A stretch of DNA of 64,000 nucleotides. It comes from Nocardia higoensis. GTDB lineage: Bacteria > Actinomycetota > Actinomycetes > Mycobacteriales > Mycobacteriaceae. Location: contig NZ_JADLQN010000001.1 in NCBI RefSeq assembly GCF_015477835.1, positions 2,604,001 to 2,668,000 on the forward strand, written 5' to 3'. Numbering within the stretch: position 1 is the first letter of the stretch; each line of letters opens with the position of its first letter. Below, in pieces: positions 54,788-62,606 of the stretch. The translations under genes and the position numbers were made by a program. The notes under the pieces are model-generated. The model saw only the letters and a program-made list of their open reading frames with translations. It ran no database searches and was not told the origin of the DNA.

Positions 54788-55561
54788 CCGGTCTGCGCTA
54801 CGACGTCGCCCGAATCTTCCTCACCCCGGCCCGCGCCAGTACAAGGCGCTCATGACACGGATGAGCCAAGAGCGCACCCCTTTCGACGCCATCGTCGTCG
54901 ATCCGACCTTCATCGGCGCGCTGCTGGTGAGCGGCCACCCCCGCCACGCGCACCCGCCGGTGATCGTCGCGGGCATGCTTACCCTGCCGCTGAGTTCCTC
55001 CGCGGTGCCGCCGTTCGGGCTGGGGATGCGACCCTGGCGCGGGCCCACCAACCACGTCCGCAACACCATTCTGCGGGCGCTGGGCGAGAAGTGGATCTTC
55101 GCGCCCGTCCAGGCCGAACTCGACACTCTTTACCACGGCATCCACGACCGCGACGCCCCGGCCTTCGTCGTCAACGGATGAGCACCGCCGATGCGATCGT
55201 GCAGTTGTCGGTCCCGGGCTTCGAGTATCCCCGTCCCGACCTCGCCGTGCCGCTGCGCTTCGCGGGCCCGGTCATCACGTCCTCCGACAGCGCGCTTCCC
55301 CCGTGGTGGGAGGATATCGTCATCGCCGGTGACACCGAGGACGAGCCCGAGGTCGCCGCTCGCCTCGTGTGGTCCGGCGCCGGAATCGACCTGCGCACCG
55401 GGCGACCCGAGGCCGCCGCTATCCGCCGCGCTGTGCGCACGATCCTGAGCACACCCCGATACCGGACAGCAGTCCCCGCACTCGCCGAGCAGATCGGCGC
55501 CGCACGCGCTGTCGAGGAACTCGTGGACGCCGTGTCCGCCGCATCGGCTGTCGGGCACTGA
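54786..55561 (+). pseudogene. Glycosyltransferase (UGT/MGT-like) pseudogene
   Basis: Remnant of a macrolide/UDP-glycosyltransferase-like gene. Pieces in order: GLRYDVARIFLTP (from about 54786); a second frame from 54852 with FDAIVVDPTFIGALLVSGHP, GLGMRPWRGPTNHVRN and FAPVQAELDTLYHGIHDRD; then, after a one-base loss near 55175, STADAIVQLSVPGFEYPRPD and SGAGIDLRTGRPEAAAIRRA to the stop at 55561. Between WWEDI and VIAGDTEDEPEVAARL the middle of the C-terminal domain (about 110 residues) is deleted, and the N-terminus is missing. The gene is dead. Confidence 0.72.
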
Positions 55562-56106
55562 CCCTCGAGAGTCCAGCAGGATCTCACGCGTCGTCGGGCA
55601 GCGTCATGAGCGGGTGCGGCGCTCACGAAGGCGCAGCACTCCGCGGTCGTGCCCGGCGCGGGCCACAGCGCCCACGCGGCGATCAAGAGGGCCGTCACGG
55701 CTATCACGACAAGAATCACCCGACGCATCGGGTTGCCTTGTCTCCATGAAGGTTTCGACGGATGCCGACGGACCGGTTCGGTGTCGAGAGGCGGGACGAC
55801 GCCGGGGACGACCAACTCCGCGACGAGGGGCAATACCCGAGCGGACACCCCGAAGTGCTCGAAGCTCGGGGCCAACAGGGCGGTGGCGTGGGCCGTGCGG
55901 ACACGTTCGGCGATGTATGCGGTCGGCATATAGGTCTCGTCGTCGATGGTGAGCACATCGATGAGGCGGTAACCGCTGGTTCGGGCGAGTTCCTCGAGCA
56001 AATGCCGATCAGCCGTGCGGGATTCGCTGACGCCGAGATTCAGCAGGCCGAGCGCGGCCTCCGTGGCTGTCCTCTCGGACGGTTGCTCAACCGCAGGTCC
56101 GTGCAT
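55171..56106 (-). CDS. Uncharacterised resolvase-like-N-terminus protein running into the glycosyltransferase remnant
   Basis: The first about 115 residues (ALGLLNLGVSESRTADRHLL, ELARTSGYRLIDVLTIDDET, LLAPSFEHFGVSARVLPLV) have the look of the small resolvase-N-terminus-like proteins of Nocardia and Rhodococcus, without a catalytic Ser. Residues about 127-150 form a membrane helix (RRVILVVIAVTALLIAAWAL) that may begin a separate gene at ATG 55728, which has AAGG 8 bp upstream. From about 55565 down to the stop at 55171 the frame is merely antisense to the glycosyltransferase pseudogene, so the real 3' end has been lost or replaced. It starts 14 bp after the next small gene. Confidence 0.5.
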   Translation of the reverse strand: MHGPAVEQPSERTATEAALGLLNLGVSESRTADRHLLEELARTSGYRLIDVLTIDDETYMPTAYIAERVRTAHATALLAPSFEHFGVSARVLPLVAELVVPGVVPPLDTEPVRRHPSKPSWRQGNPMRRVILVVIAVTALLIAAWALWPAPGTTAECCAFVSAAPAHDAARRRVRSCWTLEGQCPTADAADTASTSSSTARAAPICSASAGTAVRYRGVLRIVRTARRIAAASGRPVRRSIPAPDHTRRAATSGSSSVSPAMTISSHHGGSALSEDVMTGPAKRSGTARSGRGYSKPGTDNCTIASAVLIR

Positions 56107-56120
56107 AGGAAGGGTTCCTT

Positions 56121-56390
56121 TCAGTCGATGACGCCGCGGTCGCGGAAGTACTGGTAGTCGTCGGCGCTGACGATGAGCGCGGCGATGCGGGTCGAGCAGT
56201 GCCAGGGACATCCGCCGTGCAGGTGCAGCGCGGCCGCGGCTGCCGCTGGGGAGCGCACGGGCCAGTGCGGGTTGTCGTGACGGCGCTTGTCGGCGGTGGG
56301 CTGGAATCCAAGGACGCTCGCGGCCTGGTCGATCGGGACAACGGCGCCGATCGACCGTGACCTGCTCGGCCGTCGGGTGTCAGCGGCCAC
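56121..56390 (-). CDS. Small uncharacterised protein downstream of the P450 pair
   Basis: 89 aa from GTG 56390. It contains PIDQAASVLGFQPTADKRRH and HLHGGCPWHCSTRIAALIVS and ends SADDYQYFRDRGVID. Not recognised; the Cys pair in GGCPWHC could bind metal. Same strand as the P450 genes, 60 bp after the second P450 stop, so likely part of their operon. Confidence 0.55.
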   Translation of the reverse strand: MAADTRRPSRSRSIGAVVPIDQAASVLGFQPTADKRRHDNPHWPVRSPAAAAAALHLHGGCPWHCSTRIAALIVSADDYQYFRDRGVID

Positions 56391-56450
56391 GGCGATTCCA
56401 TCCGCTGCCGCATGCCCGCGTCGGCGTATCCCGTCCGAGCGCGGGCGTGC

Positions 56451-57710
56451 TCATCGGCCGGACTTCCCGGCCGCGCGGTCCGCGCCGAGCTGCCCGTCAA
56501 GCAGCACCGGCAACCGCTGATGGCCGTGAGAGATGAAGCTCGCCAACGGTTTCACCGCCTCCGGCGCGACCGCGAGCGTCATCGCCGGGAATCGCCCGAA
56601 CAGGGCAGGCAGCGCGATCACGGCCTCCATGCGAGCCAAGGGCGCGCCGAGGCAGTAATGCGGCCCGTAGCCGAAGGACAGATGCTCTTTGATCGGCCGG
56701 GCCGGGTCGAACTCGTCGGCGGCGGGTCCACACAGATTCGGGTCGCGATTGGCGGCGGCGAAGCAGGCGAGGATGGCCTCCCCGGCCTTGATCCGCGTGC
56801 CCGCCACGTCGATGTCGACGAGTGCGTAGCGCAAGGGCAGGTTCGCCACCGGCGGCGTGTGACGCAGGGTCTCCTCGATCAGGTGCGACCAGGTGAAGGC
56901 GCCGACGCGCAACTGTGCCAGCAGTTCGGGCCGGGTCAGCAGCTGATAGACGGCCTGGTCGAGCAGGTTGACCGTGGTCTCGTATCCGGCGCTGATCACC
57001 AACAGCAGCGTGTGGACGAGTTCCTGTTCGGTGAGCCGGTCGTCGTGGTCGCGGCGGCTGACGAGCAGGCTGGTCATGTCGGGCCCCGGCTCGGCGCGGC
57101 GGCGAGCCACCAGTTCGGTCAGGATGCTCACCATCTCGGCGAGCGTGGCCTGTGGATCACGCTCCGGAGCGGTGGATATCTCCTCGACACACAGCCGCAG
57201 CCCGGCCCGCAGATCGTCCGGGACGCCCATCAGCGCGGTGATCACCCGCAGCGGCACCTGCGCGGCGAACTCCTCCCGCATATCCACCACCCCGTCCGCC
57301 CGCGCGGCCAGCCCGTCGAGCAGTTCGGTGACAATCTGCCTGATCCGCGGCCGCAACTCCGCGACGCGGCGCGCGGTGAACGCGGGCCCGACGAGTTTGC
57401 GCAACCGCTGATGGTCTTTGCCGTAGGCGGTGAACATGTTGCGCACCGACACCCACGAGATCAGCGGCCAGTCCGGCGGGATCTCCCCGGCGATATAGGC
57501 CGGCCAGTGCTGGGCGGCGTCCTTGGACACCCGCCAGTCGACGAACAGTTCGCGCAGCAGTTCGGCATCGGTCACCGCCCAGGCGCGTACCCCGCCGGGC
57601 AGTAGTACCGGGACCAGCCGCCCCTGTTCACGGAGCCGGGCGGCCTCACCCGGAATATCGGAGCCGGTGACATCGAGCGCGATCGGAGCGGGGACAGGAT
57701 GAAGAGTCAT
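56451..57710 (-). CDS. Cytochrome P450, CYP154-like
   Basis: 419 aa, soluble class I bacterial P450. The I-helix is LLVISAGYETTVNLLDQ (acid-Thr pair), the K-helix ExxR is EETLRHTPP, and the haem loop FGYGPHYCLG has Cys353. The full set of motifs is intact, so it should be an active monooxygenase, taking electrons from ferredoxin. It follows the CYP157-like gene by 18 bp. Tandem CYP157-CYP154 genes are characteristic of Streptomyces conservon loci, hence the subfamily guess. Confidence 0.88.
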   Translation of the reverse strand: MTLHPVPAPIALDVTGSDIPGEAARLREQGRLVPVLLPGGVRAWAVTDAELLRELFVDWRVSKDAAQHWPAYIAGEIPPDWPLISWVSVRNMFTAYGKDHQRLRKLVGPAFTARRVAELRPRIRQIVTELLDGLAARADGVVDMREEFAAQVPLRVITALMGVPDDLRAGLRLCVEEISTAPERDPQATLAEMVSILTELVARRRAEPGPDMTSLLVSRRDHDDRLTEQELVHTLLLVISAGYETTVNLLDQAVYQLLTRPELLAQLRVGAFTWSHLIEETLRHTPPVANLPLRYALVDIDVAGTRIKAGEAILACFAAANRDPNLCGPAADEFDPARPIKEHLSFGYGPHYCLGAPLARMEAVIALPALFGRFPAMTLAVAPEAVKPLASFISHGHQRLPVLLDGQLGADRAAGKSGR

Positions 57711-57728
57711 CGGAATTCGCCTTTGCGG

Positions 57729-59249
57729 TCAGCGGATGGGCACGGTCAGCGGCGCAACGGGGGTGAAGACGACAGGCAGTTCCTCGAGCGCCCGATGGAA
57801 CGGCCCCGGCCGCCACCGCAACCGCTCATAAGGTCTGGCGAGCACCATCTCGGGCAGAGCGTCGAGGAGCTGATCGATCGCCTCCCCCGCGATCAATTCG
57901 GCCAACATCCGCGCGGGACAGCGGTGCGGTCCGGCCCCCAGGCCCAGGTGCGACTCGTTGCCGCGGATATTGCCGCCCACCACGGCCGGATCGTTGTTGC
58001 ACGCGGCCAGGCTGATCACCACCGGCCGATGCGCCGGCACCCACATACCGTCCACAAGCTGCGTCTGACGCGGATAGCTCATGCAGAAATTCGCGATCGG
58101 CGGGTCACGGAACAACACATGCGTCAGCGCGTCACGCGTCGACAAACCCCCGCCCACGACCTCACCGCCGAAGTCCGGATGGGTCAGCATCCACGACAAG
58201 GTGTTCACGATCAGATTGGTCAGCGGCTCGCTCGCGGCACCGTAAAGGGTGACCAGCTGGTGGATGGTCTCCTCGTCGGACAGACCGGTGGGATCGGCCA
58301 GCAGCCAGGAGGTGATGTCCTCCCCCGGACGGGCACGCTTGCGACGGACGAGCTCGGCCAGCGCGGCCACCATCAGCTCGTTGCCAGCAGCCGCATCGGC
58401 GGTGTCGAAGATCATCGCCATCCCCCTCGCGGCCCGGACGCTGACATCGGGATCGCAGCCGATGAGCTCTCCGATCACCTCGAACACCAATGGGGACGCG
58501 AAGTTCCGGAGCAGATCAGCCCGGCCTAGACGGCAGAATTCATCGACCAGCGCCACCGCGATCCGCTCGACCACTCGGCGAGTCCTGTGCAGATCCACCC
58601 GAGCCAATGCATTCACGGTGGCCGAACGGTAGCGGGCATGCTCGAAGCCACTGCTGCGCAATGCGTTCGGGCGCCACTGCATCATCGGACGGACCGGGCA
58701 GCCCGAGGGGATGTCCCCCTCCCAGGCCCGTGGATCGGCCGGGAAATGCTCGGGATCGTGCAGGATTCTCAGGGCGGTCCAGTAGCCGATCACCAGGGTT
58801 GCCGGGACGCCAGGGGCCAGCCAGATCGGCACCAGCGAACCGAACCGCTCGCGCATGTGGGCGTAGGCGGCCTGCGGGTCGGCGGCGAACTGATCGGTGT
58901 AGATCGCGACGCGGAGGCCGTCGGGTGGGTCGAGCGGTGTCCCGCGTCTTGCCAGCCCAGCACTGGGCGGGGCAGGCACGAAGGCGCTGGACAGTGCCGT
59001 GAACGGGCGGGAACTCCAATCCTCATGTCGTGGACAGATCAACGTGGGCGGGCGCGGACACACCGTTGCGATGGCGTTCGAGAACCCGTCGACGGTCGTG
59101 CTCACCGCCGCCATGCGGACTGGTGGACGGGGGACACGAACACCCCGGCGCGGCTCATGGTGGATGAGCCAGGGCATGACGTAGATGACCACCGCCAGAC
59201 CGACCACCATGCCGATCACGACGACGGATGTGCTTGCGAGTTCGGACAA
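57729..59249 (-). CDS. Cytochrome P450, CYP157-like, lacking ExxR and with N-terminal membrane segment
   Basis: 506 aa if started at TTG 59249, which has AGGGGG 5 bp upstream. Residues about 8-28 form a hydrophobic helix (TSVVVIGMVVGLAVVIYVM) followed by basic HHEPRRG, an arrangement rare in bacterial P450s. The haem loop is LGAGPHRCPAR (Cys444). The K-helix, normally ExxR, reads ALTHVLFRDPP, and the I-helix reads YGAASEPLTN without acid-Thr. CYP157 members are known to lack ExxR, and they sit upstream of CYP154 genes, as here. Catalysis is uncertain. A shorter start around MAAVSTT would remove the helix. Confidence 0.8.
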   Translation of the reverse strand: MSELASTSVVVIGMVVGLAVVIYVMPWLIHHEPRRGVRVPRPPVRMAAVSTTVDGFSNAIATVCPRPPTLICPRHEDWSSRPFTALSSAFVPAPPSAGLARRGTPLDPPDGLRVAIYTDQFAADPQAAYAHMRERFGSLVPIWLAPGVPATLVIGYWTALRILHDPEHFPADPRAWEGDIPSGCPVRPMMQWRPNALRSSGFEHARYRSATVNALARVDLHRTRRVVERIAVALVDEFCRLGRADLLRNFASPLVFEVIGELIGCDPDVSVRAARGMAMIFDTADAAAGNELMVAALAELVRRKRARPGEDITSWLLADPTGLSDEETIHQLVTLYGAASEPLTNLIVNTLSWMLTHPDFGGEVVGGGLSTRDALTHVLFRDPPIANFCMSYPRQTQLVDGMWVPAHRPVVISLAACNNDPAVVGGNIRGNESHLGLGAGPHRCPARMLAELIAGEAIDQLLDALPEMVLARPYERLRWRPGPFHRALEELPVVFTPVAPLTVPIR

Positions 59250-59550
59250 CGATTCCCCCTGAATGTCCTGAAGTAGCGGAAGTGAGATGCAGCTTGCGGC
59301 TTGGCCGGAAGCGCTGGTCAACGAAATCGATCTCGGCAGACACGTGGACTGGAGCTCTTCGGATCTGCCGAGATTCACGTGTTGATGCGTCTGATCATGT
59401 GCTGGCGCCCACAGACGCGGGGGTGTCATTCCACTGACATTCCAATGACATTCGCCTGTCGCGTCGACCCCGCGCATGACCGAACCGACGTAGCCTGAGT
59501 TCGCGTTGCACCGAGTCCGGCGTCAGTGCCATAAGGGAGAAGGTGGTGGG
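59250..59550. promoter_or_regulatory. Divergent control region with three 11-bp direct repeats
   Basis: 301 bp between the P450 operon (minus) and the regulator gene (plus). Three consecutive 11-bp units, GTGTCATTCCA, CTGACATTCCA and ATGACATTCGC, lie at 59425-59457. TAGCCT at 59491-59496 is a candidate -10 for the regulator, and AGGGAGAAGG before the GTG at 59551 is its ribosome-binding site. Confidence 0.6.
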
Positions 59551-60972
59551 GTGGCCGATCGAATCGCTCGTACACGCTTGGAAGAACTGCTCCTGGCTCA
59601 ACGGTTGACGATCGGCGAATTCGTCCGCGCCTTCAACCAGACCGCGGCGACGATCGCCCAGCACACCTCAGGTGCGGCCTCCATCTCACATCGTCAGGCG
59701 ATGCGATGGATCAGCGGAGAGATGGTGCAACTGCCGCACCCCGCAGCCTGCCGGGTGCTCGAGAAGATGTACTCCGGTGAAACAGCCGACACATTGTTCG
59801 CCGCCCCGATCACGCAGGAAAGGCACGCACTGCCAGCCGGGAGAGCAGTCCTGCACTCTGCACCCGGTGTACCTACGCTTTCGCTGCATCGCGCCTATTT
59901 CACGGATCGACATGCAGCACCAGAACCACCGATTTCCCAAGACACGATCGAGGAGGCACTATCCATGGCAGCAGCCGAATCTGCACGATTCGGCCAGTTC
60001 GCCGAGCAGACGAACGTGGGACCACACACACTCGATCAGCTCCGCGCCGATTTGCGTCGCATCGTCAGCGTGTACCCGAACAGGCCGGTATATCCACTCT
60101 TCGTCGAGGTCCTCGCCCTACGTAACCGGGTCTTCGAACTGCTGGAGGGTAGGCAGCTACCCGGCCAGACTCGCGAGCTGTATCTGATGAGCGCCGCACT
60201 GTGTGGTGTGTTGGCGAACGCGTCGTTCGACCTGGGCAACTTCGCCGCCGCCGAGACCCAGGCCAGGACCGCTTTCCTGTCGGCGGAACTGGCCGGCCAC
60301 AACGCGATGCGCGCATGGATCCGCGGCACGCAGGCCCTCATCGCCTACTGGGACGACCGCCCCAAAGCCGCAGCCGATCTTGCCGTCGACGGCTGGCGGT
60401 ACGTGCCGGAAAACGGCACCGCACGCGTCCGGCTCGCATGCATCGAAGCACGTGCCCGAGCACGTCTGCGGGACTTCGGTGGCACGGCCGATGCTCTACA
60501 ACGCGCCGAGCAAGCCCGTGAACAAGTCGCCGCGCCCGACGATCCGGGAGGGATGATGGCGTTCCCGATGGCCAAGCAGCAGTTCTACGCTGGCGCAGCG
60601 CATCTGTGGCTCGGCGACCGCATCAACCTCGCCGAAGCAGAGCGGCTGGCCGGCCATGCAGTTGCACTCTACGAAGCCGACGCACCCGAGGATCGGCGCA
60701 TCGGTGAAATGTCGCTTGCCCGGCTCGACTTGGCGGTTACCCGCCTGGCTCAGCGCGATCTGGACAGTGCCGCCGAGCAAGTAGAACTGGTCCTCGAAGC
60801 CGGTGGAAGACGCCGCACCGAAGCCGTGGCTCGACGCCTACAACAACTCGGCGCCGCTCTCGAGCGACCCCACTACCAAACTTCTGCACTGGCGACGACC
60901 ATGCGCGAACGCATCAGCTGTGCACCCATCCGCATACCACCTGCTCTACCCGATGAGGAGATGCGCCAATGA
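59551..60972 (+). CDS. HTH/TPR-type regulator-like protein
   Basis: 473 aa. Residues 1-70 look like a helix-turn-helix domain (EELLLAQRLTIGEFVRAFNQ, SISHRQAMRWISGE) of the kind joined to TPR repeats in many actinobacterial regulators. The remainder is a helical array with Ala-rich TPR-like units (NASFDLGNFAAAETQARTAF, HLWLGDRINLAEAERLAGHA, DSAAEQVELVLEAGG). The gene ends with an ATGA overlap with the oxidoreductase gene. Such regulator-oxidoreductase pairs recur in actinomycetes; the ligand is unknown. The upstream 11-bp repeats are a plausible autoregulatory site. Confidence 0.75.
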   Translation: MADRIARTRLEELLLAQRLTIGEFVRAFNQTAATIAQHTSGAASISHRQAMRWISGEMVQLPHPAACRVLEKMYSGETADTLFAAPITQERHALPAGRAVLHSAPGVPTLSLHRAYFTDRHAAPEPPISQDTIEEALSMAAAESARFGQFAEQTNVGPHTLDQLRADLRRIVSVYPNRPVYPLFVEVLALRNRVFELLEGRQLPGQTRELYLMSAALCGVLANASFDLGNFAAAETQARTAFLSAELAGHNAMRAWIRGTQALIAYWDDRPKAAADLAVDGWRYVPENGTARVRLACIEARARARLRDFGGTADALQRAEQAREQVAAPDDPGGMMAFPMAKQQFYAGAAHLWLGDRINLAEAERLAGHAVALYEADAPEDRRIGEMSLARLDLAVTRLAQRDLDSAAEQVELVLEAGGRRRTEAVARRLQQLGAALERPHYQTSALATTMRERISCAPIRIPPALPDEEMRQ

Positions 60973-61805
60973 TCATCGGACTCCTCCATCCAGGCCAGAT
61001 GGGTGCCGCTGTCGCAGCCCGTCTTGTCGCTCACGGGCACACCGTCCTTTGGAATCCCGAGGGACGCAGTCCTGCGACAAGAGACCGCGCATCCGACGCG
61101 ATGTTGCAGCCCGCCGAAAGCCTCTCTGGACTGCTTTCCGATGCCGAGCTGGTGCTGTCGATCGTTCCTGCCTCCGCAGCCGAGAGTGTCGCCGAACTCG
61201 TCGCCGACCACGGCTACAACGGCGTCTACGTCGACGCCAATGCCACGAGCCCGAGGCGGATGCAGCGCATCCACGAGTTGTTGGACCCGCGCGGCACAGA
61301 GGTGATCGACGCTGTGATCAGTGGCCCACCACCACGCGGCGACACTTCGCCAAGGATCTATCTCGCCGGCGGCGCCGAAGTCACTGCACCGGTCCGCGAC
61401 CTGTTAACTCACTGCGACTTCCTCGCGACAGAACTGTCTGAAAGCATCGGCGCTGCAAGCGCATTGAAGATGGCTCTCGCATCCTATCTGCGTACCAACA
61501 GACTGCTTGTGGCAATAGCCCATGCCCTCGCCGACGAGCACGGCATCACCTCGACGCTCATCCACGAAGCCGAGCAGTTCGGAGCCGACGCACTCACCGA
61601 CCGCGCGTATCTGTCCAGCGTGGCCGCCCGAGCTTGGCGATGGGAAGCGGAAATGGGCGACATAGCAGAAACTCTCGAGGAGTCGGGGATTCCAACTCAG
61701 CTGGCCGATGCCAGTGGAGAGTTGTACCACCGACTAGCAGCCGCGAAGGACCAGTGGTCCATCACACCTGAAGAAGCGTTGCAGCTACTCAAGCAGAAGT
61801 TGTAA
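60969..61805 (+). CDS. NAD(P)-binding 6-phosphogluconate/3-hydroxyisobutyrate dehydrogenase-like protein
   Basis: 278 aa. The Rossmann start is IIGLLHPGQMGAAVAARLVAHGH (GxxGxxG-type), followed by VLSIVPASAAESVAELV and a C-terminal helical domain with the conserved Lys in ASALKMALASYL. Features fit the beta-hydroxyacid dehydrogenase superfamily, imine-reductase branch included. It is translated in overlap with the regulator (ATGA), so the two are co-regulated. Confidence 0.82.
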   Translation: MIIGLLHPGQMGAAVAARLVAHGHTVLWNPEGRSPATRDRASDAMLQPAESLSGLLSDAELVLSIVPASAAESVAELVADHGYNGVYVDANATSPRRMQRIHELLDPRGTEVIDAVISGPPPRGDTSPRIYLAGGAEVTAPVRDLLTHCDFLATELSESIGAASALKMALASYLRTNRLLVAIAHALADEHGITSTLIHEAEQFGADALTDRAYLSSVAARAWRWEAEMGDIAETLEESGIPTQLADASGELYHRLAAAKDQWSITPEEALQLLKQKL

Positions 61806-61929
61806 ATGACTGAACACTCACGCAAGCAAGACAGGCCGCCGACTGCGGTTCACACTTCACGAGCGGGTTCGCAGACGGTGACACGACATACGTTCCGGAA
61901 CCGTCAGAGGGGGCAATGAGGTGAATTCA

Positions 61930-62022
61930 ATGGCAACCGACCGAAGGGGAATCGTGGGGACCGATAAACAGTTCGACCTCGAATTCGAGCCGAGGTTCGG
62001 ACCAGCGGAAGGAAGGGTATGA
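61930..62022 (+). CDS. Short coupled ORF preceding the acidic protein
   Basis: 30 codons from ATG 61930 with GAGGTG 6 bp upstream, ending in an ATGA overlap with the next start at 62019. The peptide is MATDRRGIVG then TDKQFDLEFEPRFG. The clear ribosome-binding site and overlap suggest it is translated, either as a leader peptide or as a coupling device. Not recognised. Confidence 0.4.
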   Translation: MATDRRGIVGTDKQFDLEFEPRFGPAEGRV

Positions 62023-62552
62023 GCAACGACGATCAGTTGATCATGGATCTCGGTGTTCCCGTCGAACGCACCGAGTGGGGGAAGTGGGTGGATCCTGATC
62101 GCCGCGAGGCACAGGTCCGCAAGTTCCTGGAGCACGCGGGGATCAGCGAGATTCCGTCGGAGCCATGGCCGGAGGACTCGGCGGAAGTGAGGCGACTGAA
62201 CCCCATCGTCGCCGACCTCTTCCCGGACATGGCTACCGCTATGGCTCCGGAGAATGCAGACATGGCGGATGCCTTCATCTGCTTCATCGGCGAATGCTTC
62301 ATCAGATTCGCGGGCGCGACATGGATCGAATACGAGTGGTTCGGTCGCGAGCACTCCTTTTACGATCACGTCAATCCAGCGCTTCGGTTCGACACAGCGG
62401 ACGAAGACGAAATTACCGCCTGGTATCTGATGGACAGCATGATCGGTTATGCCCCCGAACGGTACGAGGGGATGTTCTCCGAGATATCCGCGACGGTTCG
62501 GGATTACGCCCGATACCGCGAAGAGGAGCGAAACAGCATCGACACCGATTGA
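62019..62552 (+). CDS. Acidic protein, possible immunity protein of the downstream effector
   Basis: 177 aa, strongly acidic, soluble, not recognised. It includes VPVERTEWGKWVDPDRREAQ, ADAFICFIGECFIRFAGATW and FDTADEDEITAWYLMDSMIG. GGAAGGG lies before the ATG. It is 54 bp upstream of a gene for a nuclease-like effector, and small acidic proteins next to such genes are often immunity proteins, though these more often follow the toxin. Function unproven. Confidence 0.6.
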   Translation: MSNDDQLIMDLGVPVERTEWGKWVDPDRREAQVRKFLEHAGISEIPSEPWPEDSAEVRRLNPIVADLFPDMATAMAPENADMADAFICFIGECFIRFAGATWIEYEWFGREHSFYDHVNPALRFDTADEDEITAWYLMDSMIGYAPERYEGMFSEISATVRDYARYREEERNSIDTD

Positions 62553-62606
62553 TAGTTCCATATAAACCCTTCACCACCGTTCCATCATTCGGGGGTTGGC
62601 GCAGCC

